Shown here: piece by piece, positions 1 through 7,773 of the stretch
How the letters are laid out: each line of letters opens with the position of its first letter
Position numbering within the stretch: position 1 is the first letter of the stretch
NCBI GenBank assembly: GCA_030641945.1
Contig: DAOWLL010000012.1
Span: 1 to 13,421 of the forward strand
Direction of reading: 5' to 3'
Source of the DNA: Gammaproteobacteria bacterium
Lineage (GTDB): Bacteria > Pseudomonadota > Gammaproteobacteria > SZUA-229
Length of the DNA stretch: 13,421 nucleotides
Translations under genes and position numbers: made by a program
Notes under the pieces: model-generated
What the model saw: the letters and a program-made list of their open reading frames with translations, nothing else
Databases searched by the model: none
What the model was told of the DNA's origin: nothing

Positions 1-93
1 GGACATATGTCCACAGATAAACACAGATGAACACAGATATTTAGAAACTTAAAAACGCATGCATCCGTGTTCATCTGTGTTTATCTGTGGACA
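1..93. repeat. Long inverted repeat made of CACAGAT units
   Basis: The left arm (8-38) and right arm (63-93) are reverse complements at 30 of 31 positions, separated by 24 bases. Each arm is a tandem of three CACAGAT-type heptamers at a 10-base period (12-18, 22-28, 32-38 on the left). The left end carries the 12-base palindrome GGACATATGTCC at 1-12. The right arm is followed by a T-rich stretch (about 95-110), so the RNA hairpin could end plus-strand transcription from outside the window. A partial copy of the left end, with one mismatch in 32 bases, closes the window at 13390. It looks like a dispersed intergenic repeat; I cannot name its family. Confidence 0.85.
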
Positions 94-235
94 ATTTGTT
101 TTTTATATTTTGCGTGGGGCCGTGTAGCGGCAGGCGGACAAATATTCCCTGTGTGGTCAGGGCGTGATCATGGGTCTACCCACTATATTTGGGGGAAACC
201 CTGATAATCATGGCTCGATAACCGGTCCCCGCAGG
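94..235. other. Intergenic stretch, no gene seen
   Basis: This stretch lies downstream of the minus-strand pilin accessory gene. It has an AT-rich start and a short possible hairpin (CCCTG at 147-151 against CAGGG at 158-162). No U-tract follows in either direction that would make a convincing terminator. I see no coding sequence or known RNA. Confidence 0.4.
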
Positions 236-1096
236 TTAATCATCCTTATTCTCAAGCCCCATGTTTTGTTTAAACTGCTTATGATATTCAAGCTCTTCCT
301 GTGTGAAACCCAGTTTTATATCTGACACTGCCCGGTTAGTGTATACAGGCAGGTAATCAGCAATCACGCTATTCTCGGGATCAAACACAGCCACAACATT
401 CTGGTATCTGCATGACATCGGATAATATAAGTATTGCTTCGTGGCATTCGGATTCTTCTCGAGATATTCAGACCAGATCTTCCTGTACTTATCAATTTCA
501 TCTTCACTACCAGAAAAACTATTGGGCACATCAAGTTTGTAATTCATCACCTGCACTGTCCCTACGACATCCATTGGCAGTAGTTTTTCACCAAAAATAT
601 ATATTTCGGCACTGCCTTGCTTAAAAGCTTCAAGCATCATATCCTGATATTCTTTATGTGTACTGGGTCGTGGCAAAACTGCCAACAGAGGTGGTCGTTC
701 ATCTTTTAGAACAAGCCTCTCAAGATTAAATTCAGATACCTCTGAATAATTCATGCATGAAAACTTGCCGTCATAAAATACTGTCAACGCAGGCCTTTCT
801 GAGTAAACACTCTTAACCCCCCAGGACAGGGCAACTATCTGCAGAATGATAATCACGGTCATATCGAATTTCAGACTGGGCTTCCCGGGCTTGAACACCA
901 GCAGCGTCAATCCGGGGCCAAGCACAACATCAACCAGAAAGATCGTGGCAATACCTCGATAACCGCCATCGATATGGAAATAATAAGAGGGATACCATTT
1001 GAATATAATCAAATATAACAGCGCGAAAAACACAGCCATGCTGATAAATAAATGCGTCATGAAAGCCTGTTTTCGTGTCACATCATCGAAAACCAT
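236..1096 (-). CDS. TfpX/TfpZ-type type IV pilin accessory membrane protein
   Basis: This 286-residue protein has three predicted N-terminal membrane helices (about 12-33, 47-67 and 77-95) followed by a soluble domain of about 190 residues. Features recalled from TfpX/TfpZ (FimB-like) pilin accessory proteins are present: the FKWYP stretch after helix 1, HIDGG at 41-45, VDVVLGPGLTLLVFKPGK across helix 2, and YSERPA at 98-103. Family members help assemble or stabilise type IV pilins and usually sit next to a pilin gene; none is visible here, so this one looks orphaned. The start is supported by AAGGAA a few bases upstream on the minus strand. A promoter candidate lies at 1124-1151. The family call rests on remembered sequence patterns and the exact role is uncertain. 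Confidence 0.75.
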   Translation of the reverse strand: MVFDDVTRKQAFMTHLFISMAVFFALLYLIIFKWYPSYYFHIDGGYRGIATIFLVDVVLGPGLTLLVFKPGKPSLKFDMTVIIILQIVALSWGVKSVYSERPALTVFYDGKFSCMNYSEVSEFNLERLVLKDERPPLLAVLPRPSTHKEYQDMMLEAFKQGSAEIYIFGEKLLPMDVVGTVQVMNYKLDVPNSFSGSEDEIDKYRKIWSEYLEKNPNATKQYLYYPMSCRYQNVVAVFDPENSVIADYLPVYTNRAVSDIKLGFTQEELEYHKQFKQNMGLENKDD

Positions 1097-1123
1097 TACT
1101 AATTCCTTATATTCGTTTCATAC

Positions 1124-1151
1124 GTTATAGTAGCAATCACTCGAACTTCAA
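1124..1151 (-). promoter_or_regulatory. Candidate sigma-70 promoter for the pilin accessory gene
   Basis: On the minus strand, TTGAAG (1151-1146) and TATAAC (1129-1124) are separated by 16 bases, 28 bases before the start codon. The -10 matches consensus at 5 of 6 positions and the -35 at 4 of 6. A plus-strand TATAGT (1126-1131) overlaps the same -10 but has no good -35. This is a motif match only. Confidence 0.4.
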
Positions 1152-1175
1152 GCAGCCAGCCTAATCATACCTTCA

Positions 1176-2051
1176 ATGGAAGCAGACCTGTTTACATTCT
1201 CAGAGGCACAAATACGGCTGGGATTTTTTCTAGGGATGCTGGCGTTGATCGCCGCATGGGAAGCCATATGGCCCAGGAGAAAACAACTGTTTTCAAGGGC
1301 TGAAAGATGGCCATCCAACATCGGTATTGTTGTATTGAATACCCTGATTCTACGAATTATATTCCCAACTGCAGCAGCAGGTGTTGCTGAATATGCCAGT
1401 GCAAACCAGCTTGGTGTACTCAACCAGTACAATTTTGGCGTAACACTCGAAATTATTATTGCTGTCCTGGTACTGGATGCAGCAATTTACTTTCAGCATG
1501 TCATGTTTCATGCTGCACCTCTGTTCTGGCGACTGCATCGCATGCACCATGCCGACCCGGACTTTGATGTCACCACAGGCGCCCGTTTCCATCCTGTAGA
1601 AATAATCTTATCCATGCTAATCAAGTTTGCAGTCATTATATTCCTTGGGCCTGCTGCAATCGCAGTCATATTATTTGAGATTTTGCTTAATGCGACCGCA
1701 ATGTTTAATCATGGAAACATCTCTATACCGATCAGCATCGACAAATATTTACGCCTGATTGTTGTAACACCAGACATGCATCGCGTACACCACTCGGTTG
1801 ATATAGCCGAAACCAATAGCAACTTCGGTTTCAACCTGCCCTGGTGGGACCGCCTGTTTGGTACTTACAAAGCACAACCGCAGGCCGGTCACGACAGCAT
1901 GACCATCGGACTTGTCACATTTATCGAGAAAAAACAAATCACAAAATTGCCAGGCATGCTGCTGATCCCTTTCAACAAAGAAGAACACATTTACCCGCTG
2001 AACCGCGGTTCACGCCAGCCCGGCAAGCACAGTGCTGGCAATGAAGAGTAA
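1176..2051 (+). CDS. Sterol desaturase / fatty acid hydroxylase superfamily membrane protein
   Basis: This 291-residue integral membrane protein has several hydrophobic segments (about 14-31, 50-70, 90-107 and 145-175). The eight-histidine di-iron pattern of the superfamily is visible: HxxxH at 108-112, HxxHH at 121-125, single histidines at 139 and 179, and HxxHH at 202-206. These ligands hold a di-iron centre that hydroxylates or desaturates a lipid chain with O2; the substrate cannot be told from sequence. The C-terminal part contains the NLPWWDRLFGTY stretch that commonly follows the last histidine box. No clear ribosome binding site precedes ATG 1176, but an alternative start at Met21 would cut into the first hydrophobic segment. 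The 3' end overlaps the next gene by 11 bases, implying co-transcription and perhaps a shared role in membrane lipids. Confidence 0.88.
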   Translation: MEADLFTFSEAQIRLGFFLGMLALIAAWEAIWPRRKQLFSRAERWPSNIGIVVLNTLILRIIFPTAAAGVAEYASANQLGVLNQYNFGVTLEIIIAVLVLDAAIYFQHVMFHAAPLFWRLHRMHHADPDFDVTTGARFHPVEIILSMLIKFAVIIFLGPAAIAVILFEILLNATAMFNHGNISIPISIDKYLRLIVVTPDMHRVHHSVDIAETNSNFGFNLPWWDRLFGTYKAQPQAGHDSMTIGLVTFIEKKQITKLPGMLLIPFNKEEHIYPLNRGSRQPGKHSAGNEE

Positions 2052-2712
2052 TCAATATCTTCGATTACTCTTATTCCTGCTGTTAATTGCAGGGGTAGTC
2101 GCAGTTCTGCTTAACCGCGACCTGTTTGACATCAATGCCATAAAGGCAAGCCTGGATAAGCTGGGGATATATGCACCCGTCATGTTTATCGGGCTGTATA
2201 TAATTGGCACCCTTTTTTTCCTGCCTGGTTCATTGCTCACGCTCGCGGGCGGCGCCCTGTTTGGGCCGTGGCTGGGCACCCTCTACAACCTTACCGGTGC
2301 AACTCTGGGTGCCACACTCGCATTTATGCTATCACGCTACATCGGCTCGGAATGGGTACAACAAAAAGCCAGCCGCATACTTCAGAAATTACTCGATGGC
2401 GTCGAGGCGGAAGGCTGGCGCTTTATTGCTTTTGTCAGGCTTGTGCCGCTGTTCCCGTTCAACCTGCTCAACTATGCACTGGGTCTAACACGCATCAAAC
2501 TGATACCGTACATGCTGACCACCTGGATCTGCATGCTTCCCGGTGGCTTTGCCTATACCTGGCTGGGTCATGCCGGCAGTGAGGCAGCCAGCGGCAGCAA
2601 GAATACGATGCAAAATATACTGATTGCCATCGCCTTGCTGGCTATCGTGGTTTACATACCACGCGTCCTGAAAAAATTTAAAAACACGCCCGATCAATCA
2701 CCATCTGACTAA
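2041..2712 (+). CDS. TVP38/TMEM64 (VTT domain) family membrane protein
   Basis: This 223-residue inner-membrane protein has an N-terminal helix (about 7-25), a VTT/DedA-like core and a C-terminal helix (about 191-209). Family marks are FLPGSLLTLAGGALFG (60-75), a Gly-rich helix ending in FMLSRYIG (95-102), and FVRLVPLFPFNLLNYALGL (131-149), the re-entrant Arg/Pro motif typical of YdjX/YdjZ-like proteins. DedA/VTT proteins are linked to lipid scrambling or flipping, but no substrate is established for this subgroup. I prefer ATG 2041, which overlaps the upstream stop by 11 bases; an in-frame GTG at 2032 would add three residues. Neither has a strong ribosome binding site, so translational coupling to the upstream hydroxylase is likely. 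Confidence 0.85.
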   Translation: MKSNQYLRLLLFLLLIAGVVAVLLNRDLFDINAIKASLDKLGIYAPVMFIGLYIIGTLFFLPGSLLTLAGGALFGPWLGTLYNLTGATLGATLAFMLSRYIGSEWVQQKASRILQKLLDGVEAEGWRFIAFVRLVPLFPFNLLNYALGLTRIKLIPYMLTTWICMLPGGFAYTWLGHAGSEAASGSKNTMQNILIAIALLAIVVYIPRVLKKFKNTPDQSPSD

Positions 2713-2770
2713 AATAGAAATATGATAATGCAGACCGTATTTAATCAAATCACTCAGGAGAGATTATTCA

Positions 2771-3046
2771 ATGCCCAAACCAACGGATGAAGAACTCGAA
2801 ATAGCCATTAAAAAGGCGGTAGCAATGCGCGAGGAGGACGAAGATCCTTTCAACCTGGCGAAATGCCTGTTGAGCCACAATTTTCGCATGAAGCACCTGG
2901 AAGATGTGCTGGCAATTGCAGACCGCTACTGCAATATGGGGATGGCGCAGAGGGAACTCACGCACCTGGTCAGGGCGATTGAAAAAGCAAAAAATGTCGA
3001 ATCATACACTTCACAAAGTGAACAACAGCGATTCGGCCTGGAGTAA
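2771..3046 (+). CDS. Small conserved-looking protein of unknown function
   Basis: This 91-residue soluble, charged protein has no signal peptide or membrane segment. It begins MPKPTDEELE, then shows predicted helices through an acidic stretch (about 8-26), a middle region with KCLLSHNF (31-38), and a helix ending at RAIEKAK (68-74). Two cysteines (32 and 54) are too few and too far apart for a metal site. The AGGAGA ribosome binding site (2757-2762) lies at good spacing before ATG 2771, so it is probably translated. It is 58 bases from the VTT gene and may share its transcript. I have a faint memory of similar short proteins in sulfur-oxidising gammaproteobacteria but cannot name a family or function. 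Confidence 0.75.
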   Translation: MPKPTDEELEIAIKKAVAMREEDEDPFNLAKCLLSHNFRMKHLEDVLAIADRYCNMGMAQRELTHLVRAIEKAKNVESYTSQSEQQRFGLE

Positions 3047-3350
3047 AAGAACAACCTTTTATGTGCGCACTATAAGTCTAGATATGATCTGACGGATAAC
3101 AAACCGGGTTCAGATTAGAACTGACACAGCCAAAACATATTCAAAAACTATTCACCACAGAGTCACAGAGGACACAGAGAAAAGCTTTGTATTGTTAACA
3201 GCGCCACAGGCGCAGTTAACAAAGTAAAACTCTGTGACCTCTGTGACTCTGTGGTGAAATACTTTTAAGTTTTTGACTGTCAGGCTATATAGAAATTAAT
3301 ATTTAATACCGTCAGGTTGGGTTTTAGCTACTACATTTTATGACTACGCA
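3047..3350. other. Intergenic region between convergent genes
   Basis: This 304-base gap lies between the 3' end of the 91-residue gene and the 3' end of ggt. Its main content is the inverted repeat at 3151-3258, listed separately. Outside it the DNA is AT-rich, with no ORF, RNA gene or canonical U-tract terminator that I can see. The repeat may serve as a two-way transcription barrier. Confidence 0.5.
3151..3258. repeat. Long inverted repeat made of CACAGAG units with a nested hairpin
   Basis: The arms 3151-3179 and 3230-3258 are reverse complements at 28 of 29 positions. Each arm contains three CACAGAG-type heptamers. The outer pair TCAAAAACT (3141-3149) and AGTTTTTGA (3268-3276) may extend the symmetry. 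Inside lies a second hairpin at 3192-3222: TTGTTAAC, then GCGCC-ACA-GGCGC, then GTTAACAA. The motif resembles the CACAGAT repeat at 1-93 in design but differs in sequence and unit spacing (8-9 instead of 10). It sits between convergent genes. Confidence 0.85.
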
Positions 3351-5021
3351 TTAGTGCTCGACCCTGGCGCTGCCAGAACCTCTAAAATCTGATGCCGCAT
3401 CAAGCCGCATGGTTTTCTTATCCAGCACGACCGCATGCATGTTGCCGTATGTAGAATCCAGCATCTCGGTATCATGACCCAGCTCAAACAGGGACTTCAA
3501 TATTGTCTCAGATAACACCTCCGGCTCGAAAAATATCTTGTCCGGCAGATACTGATGATGGAATCGACCACGATTGACCATATCGTCAGCACTGCCACCC
3601 TGGTGAAATTCGAGCGTTGCCAGCAGCACCATGGTAATTATCCTGCTGCCGCCAGGTGTACCCAGAACAGCTACGCGATCTTCTGTCTCAAGAAACGTTG
3701 GGGTCATGCTTGACAGCATACGCTTGCCTGGTTCAATTGCGTTTGCTTCGCCCCCGACCAGACCATACACATTGGGTGCACCGGGTTTTGAAGAAAAATC
3801 ATCCATCTCGTCGTTGAGTAGAACACCCGTCCCCTCTGCAACGAAACATGAACCAAATGGATAATTGATTGATAAGGTAGCGGCAACACGATTGCCTTCC
3901 CTGTCGACAACAGAAAAATGCGTTGTATCCCTCGCCTTGCCGGTATCAGCAACGACTGAGCTCAGCTCTGCACTGGCTGTGGCTTCATTCATTCGTATCG
4001 TACTAATAAGCTTATTCACATGCTGCTGCGAGATAAGCTTGTTTACAGGTACTTTTACGTAGTCAGAATCTCCAAGAAATTCAGCACGATCACGGTAAGC
4101 GCGCCTCATCACTTCTGCTAACAGATGGATTTGTCCGGATTCAGACATGGAATCAAAATCAAAACCTGCGAGCATTTTCAGCATCTGAATCAGTGCGACG
4201 CCACCAGATGAGGGTGGCGCTGCAGAAATGACCTTCATGCCTCTGTACTCAGCCGTAACCGGTGGACGCTCGATAACTTTGTATGCAGCCAGATCCTGCT
4301 TACTCCAGATTCCGCCGTGGCTAACAACCGAAGCTACCAGTTTATCGGCCAGCTCTCCCTGGTAAAAACCCTTCGCCCCTTTAGTTGCCAGTATGCCCAG
4401 CGTATCCGCAAGATCAGGCTGGATAATGAGCGCCCCAGGTGCCGGTGCTTTATTGTTCTTCAGAAAAATCTTCGCGGCATCGGCAGAGGCATTGAGCGCC
4501 TTCTCCCTGAACCTGGCCATTTGCTGATAATGGACATCTGTTTTAAAACCGTTTCTTGCATGCTTAATCGCCGCTTCAAGTGTTACAGATAACGGCAATT
4601 TTCCATAATTCAGTGCCAGGTGCTCAATCGCTGCTGGTACACCGGGAATACCTGCAGATAAAGCACCATCGATCGATGCGCCTGCTACAACATTATTGTT
4701 CTCATCCAGATACATATTGCGTGATGCAGCCAACGGCGCACGCTCACGCCCATCGACCATGACATCGCGGCCATCCTGCTTGATGTGCAGAAGCCAGAAT
4801 CCGCCACCGCCAATACCAGAACTATAGGGCTCTACCACTGCCAGTGTTGCTGTTACCGCAATAGCAGCATCAAAGGCATTACCACCTTTGTTGAGTATTT
4901 CTATACCCGCAGCTGTTGCCAGTGGATGCGCACTGGCTATTGCAGCCGGCCGGGAACAGACATGGAATGAGGTAAAAAGTGTGAGTGCTATAAAAACGAA
5001 GCGAAAAAAAACAGACGCCAT
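3351..5021 (-). CDS. ggt: Gamma-glutamyltranspeptidase precursor
   Basis: This 556-residue periplasmic enzyme transfers or hydrolyses the gamma-glutamyl group of glutathione and related compounds. It has an N-terminal signal peptide (hydrophobic about 5-20). The precursor cleaves itself before the catalytic Thr, predicted as Thr366 in DTTHFSVVD (365-373), giving large and small subunits. Other family marks are GGNAFDAAIA (46-55), SSGIGGGGF (67-75), substrate-binding Arg92 in GRERAP, LLNDEMDDFSSKPG (401-414), the MLSSMTP loop (435-441) and GTPGGSRI (454-461). Length fits the family (about 580 in E. coli). It is the last gene of the minus-strand run, 42 bases after the ferredoxin stop. No strong ribosome binding site is seen. 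Membership in the same transcript is likely but unproven. Confidence 0.95.
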   Translation of the reverse strand: MASVFFRFVFIALTLFTSFHVCSRPAAIASAHPLATAAGIEILNKGGNAFDAAIAVTATLAVVEPYSSGIGGGGFWLLHIKQDGRDVMVDGRERAPLAASRNMYLDENNNVVAGASIDGALSAGIPGVPAAIEHLALNYGKLPLSVTLEAAIKHARNGFKTDVHYQQMARFREKALNASADAAKIFLKNNKAPAPGALIIQPDLADTLGILATKGAKGFYQGELADKLVASVVSHGGIWSKQDLAAYKVIERPPVTAEYRGMKVISAAPPSSGGVALIQMLKMLAGFDFDSMSESGQIHLLAEVMRRAYRDRAEFLGDSDYVKVPVNKLISQQHVNKLISTIRMNEATASAELSSVVADTGKARDTTHFSVVDREGNRVAATLSINYPFGSCFVAEGTGVLLNDEMDDFSSKPGAPNVYGLVGGEANAIEPGKRMLSSMTPTFLETEDRVAVLGTPGGSRIITMVLLATLEFHQGGSADDMVNRGRFHHQYLPDKIFFEPEVLSETILKSLFELGHDTEMLDSTYGNMHAVVLDKKTMRLDAASDFRGSGSARVEH

Positions 5022-5063
5022 TTTTCGTCTGCTATTCTGTTTGACAGGATCAATATAAATACG

Positions 5064-5336
<273 letters not shown>

Positions 5337-5368
5337 TCAGATTGAACGACAAACTGATTTACTTACAT

Positions 5369-5387
5369 TTGAACCAGCCAGGTTCAA
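5369..5387 (-). terminator. Weak hairpin between coaD and the ferredoxin gene
   Basis: TTGAACC (5369-5375) and GGTTCAA (5381-5387) form a perfect 7-base stem with a 5-base loop, 16 bases after the coaD stop on the minus strand. No U-tract follows, so it is a poor intrinsic terminator. It could instead be an RNA-processing or stability element. Confidence 0.25.
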
Positions 5388-5403
5388 TTAATTCGGAGCT
5401 AGC

Positions 5404-5889
5404 TCAGAGTCTAACGTTAACCTGTGCGAGCTCTTCCACAACAGCTTTATGGACAAATTGGGACACGTCACCGCCATGTAAAGCGACTTCCTTGACCAGT
5501 GAGGCAGAAATAAAACTGGTTTCTTCTGCAGGTGTCATAAACACCGTCTCAATTGAGCTATCAAGCCTGCGATTCATACTGGCCAACTGCATTTCAAATT
5601 CGAAATCTGACACTGCGCGCAAGCCCCGCAGGATGACATTAGCATTGCTCTGTCGTGCAAAATCAACCAATAGATCCGAAAAGCCGCAAACTTCAACATT
5701 ATCAATTTCGCCAAGCACCTTTTTCGCCATACCCACCCTGCTATCCAGATTAAACAAGGGTGTTTTTGCCGGATTGGCCGCAATAGCGACAATCACGCTA
5801 TCAAACAGCCTTGATGCGCGCTGCACCAGATCGCTGTGGCCATTGGTGACAGGGTCAAAGGTACCGGGGTAGACTGCGATTACTGACAT
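5404..5889 (-). CDS. coaD: Phosphopantetheine adenylyltransferase
   Basis: This 161-residue cytoplasmic enzyme transfers AMP from ATP to 4'-phosphopantetheine, giving dephospho-CoA, the penultimate step of CoA synthesis. The nucleotidyltransferase signature TxGH is in [12 protein letters not shown] (7-18). Further CoaD marks are the conserved [12 protein letters not shown] stretch and [11 protein letters not shown] near the C-terminus. Length is normal (about 160). It follows rsmD with only four intervening bases, a common coupling in proteobacteria, so its ribosome binding site lies inside the rsmD tail and is weak. No odd residues were seen. Confidence 0.97.
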   Translation of the reverse strand: MSVIAVYPGTFDPVTNGHSDLVQRASRLFDSVIVAIAANPAKTPLFNLDSRVGMAKKVLGEIDNVEVCGFSDLLVDFARQSNANVILRGLRAVSDFEFEMQLASMNRRLDSSIETVFMTPAEETSFISASLVKEVALHGGDVSQFVHKAVVEELAQVNVRL

Positions 5890-5893
5890 AAGC

Positions 5894-6460
5894 TTAACGT
5901 GCTCGGATGAATAATTTGTACGTCACCTGGCCTGCGGATTTGTCCTTCAAACATTCCCAGCTATCGGGAATGGCAATCGCATCATCACCACGTGCATGTT
6001 CGAGGTATATTTTCGCATTTTCTGCCAGACTTTGCCCGCTCTGCAGAATTTCACAACATTGACCCAGCAGACCCGATTTATAGGGCGGGTCCAGAAAAAC
6101 AATATCGAATGCGCGTTGATTATTCCTCAGCCATTCAACTGCATCAGCAATAACAATCTGTAAATTGTCAGCGTCGAGCAACTTGATGTTATCAGTCAAT
6201 GCCGATGCTGTATCGCGCCTTTGCTCAATCATGACCACTTCACCGGCACCGCGTGACGCTGCTTCAAAACCAAGCGCGCCGCTGCCTGCGAACATGTCCA
6301 GGCAACGACTGCCTGGTATGTCAGCCTGCAGCCAGTTAAAAAGTGTTTCCCTGACCCTGTCAGGTGTTGGCCTCAGCTCCTCCTGCTGTGGGAAAGCAAG
6401 CTTACGACTTCTCCATTTACCGGCTATGATGCGCAACTGACCTTGAGCTGTACCACTCAT
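5894..6460 (-). CDS. rsmD: 16S rRNA (guanine(966)-N(2))-methyltransferase
   Basis: This 188-residue enzyme uses S-adenosylmethionine to methylate N2 of G966 in 16S rRNA during small-subunit assembly. The N-terminus has the family pattern [12 protein letters not shown] (10-21) and [15 protein letters not shown] (30-44). The SAM-binding motif is [13 protein letters not shown] (55-67) and the catalytic N-methyltransferase motif is DPPY (124-127). Length is close to E. coli RsmD (198). The start codon overlaps the stop of the upstream M16 gene by one base (TGATG), indicating translational coupling. Confidence 0.96.
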   Translation of the reverse strand: MSGTAQGQLRIIAGKWRSRKLAFPQQEELRPTPDRVRETLFNWLQADIPGSRCLDMFAGSGALGFEAASRGAGEVVMIEQRRDTASALTDNIKLLDADNLQIVIADAVEWLRNNQRAFDIVFLDPPYKSGLLGQCCEILQSGQSLAENAKIYLEHARGDDAIAIPDSWECLKDKSAGQVTYKLFIRAR

Positions 6461-7773
6461 CAGCCACCATTGCCAATTATCACGGTAACCATGTTATCGA
6501 CATCAATTCTGTTTTTCAGTACCTGTTTGATATCGCTTCTGTCAACGTTGCGAATATTGTCGATATAGGTTTCCAGATAATCTTCCGGTAAATCGTAGAA
6601 ACCTATCATCGCCAGCAAGCCTAAAAGCTTACTGTTGCTGTCCAGGCTTAATGGGAAGCTGCCTGTTATATTGCTGATGCTTGCTTCGAGTTCATCCTTG
6701 TCCGGCCCTTTTGCTACGTACTTATCCAGCTCTGATTGCAGCAAGGACAAAGCCTCATCAGTCTGGTCAGCGCGAGTCTGCAAACTCATCATAAACGGGC
6801 CATTTTCCCGCATAGGAGAAAAATAACTGCTGACACTATACGCCAGGCCATGATCTTCTCTGATCGTCTCAACCAGGCGAGATGCGAAGCCGCTTCCACC
6901 AAAAGGATGATTGGCCACATACAGCTTGAAGAAGTCTTTATCTTTGCGCTTCATTCCCGTCTGACCGACATATATGTGGCTCTGCTTCGATGGGAAGTTA
7001 ATCTTCACCGTTTCAGCCTGAGCCAGATCCGGCACAGGCGCCAGAGGATCCGGCTTATTGCCTGCGGGAAGGCCTGCAAATAGTGTTTCAACCATGCCCT
7101 CTGCCGTTTTTCGATCAACAGCACCCACGATGGCGATAATTGCATTGCTGGCCACGTAATACTCGTGATAAAACGCCTGTATATCCTGCAGCGTTATGAT
7201 TTCCAGGCTTTCATCTGTGCCGCCTGCCGGCAACGCATAGGGATGTTCGCCATAAACAGCTTTAAAAAAAGCCTCCTCCGCGATATCAGAGGGTGATTGC
7301 TTGCGTGCTTCCAGTGCGACTTTCATTCGCGCCAGTTCCCGCTCAAATGCATCTCGTGGAAAATCCGGTCGAACCAGCACGTCTGCCAGCGTGTTAATTG
7401 CCATGTTCATATATTGCTCATCTGTCAGCGTACGTACACCGACATAAGCCATGTCGCGCAGAGAGCCATTATCAAACTGGGCGCCAACCGATTCAAAATT
7501 CTCCGCCAGCTGTTGCGCATCCTTACCGGCTGCACCTTCAGCCAGCAGTCCGTTAGTCAACATTGCCAGGCCTGGCATTTCACCGTCGCGTGAACCTGCC
7601 GCATCAAACACGATGCGAACATCCACCATGGGCAGCATTTTATTTTCTACTAACAGCACCTTCGCGCCATGTTGAGTGTTCCAGCTGTGGATTTCCGGTG
7701 AGGCAACCACATTTGCGGCGACAGCCGGCATCAACACAAGGCATACACACAAAATACAATACTTAATGCGCAT
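6460..7773 (-). CDS. M16 family peptidase-like protein, non-catalytic partner
   Basis: This 437-residue exported protein has a signal peptide (hydrophobic about 5-24). It has an M16 fold, but at the zinc site the catalytic HxxEH is replaced: residues 71-75 read MLTNG in GLAMLTNGLLAEG, so it cannot bind zinc. It keeps the second-domain motif REDHGLAYSV, which in M16B enzymes supplies the Arg/Tyr pair contacting substrate in the partner's active site. The family precedent is a heterodimer of one zinc subunit and one Arg/Tyr subunit, and the catalytic gene is immediately upstream. I chose ATG 7773 because AGGAG stands at good spacing before it and a signal peptide follows at once; it overlaps the upstream gene by 11 bases. 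The longer start at 7800 would put nine residues before the signal. Confidence 0.92.
   Translation of the reverse strand: MRIKYCILCVCLVLMPAVAANVVASPEIHSWNTQHGAKVLLVENKMLPMVDVRIVFDAAGSRDGEMPGLAMLTNGLLAEGAAGKDAQQLAENFESVGAQFDNGSLRDMAYVGVRTLTDEQYMNMAINTLADVLVRPDFPRDAFERELARMKVALEARKQSPSDIAEEAFFKAVYGEHPYALPAGGTDESLEIITLQDIQAFYHEYYVASNAIIAIVGAVDRKTAEGMVETLFAGLPAGNKPDPLAPVPDLAQAETVKINFPSKQSHIYVGQTGMKRKDKDFFKLYVANHPFGGSGFASRLVETIREDHGLAYSVSSYFSPMRENGPFMMSLQTRADQTDEALSLLQSELDKYVAKGPDKDELEASISNITGSFPLSLDSNSKLLGLLAMIGFYDLPEDYLETYIDNIRNVDRSDIKQVLKNRIDVDNMVTVIIGNGG

Noticed and set aside
12..38. Tandem CACAGAT units as a CRISPR-like array
   Set aside because: The units are seven bases with three-base gaps, far too short for repeats and spacers, and no cas gene is present.
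5396..5405. GAGCTAGCTC palindrome at the coaD stop as an operator
   Set aside because: A 10-base palindrome is expected by chance at this scale, and it lies at a gene end rather than a promoter.
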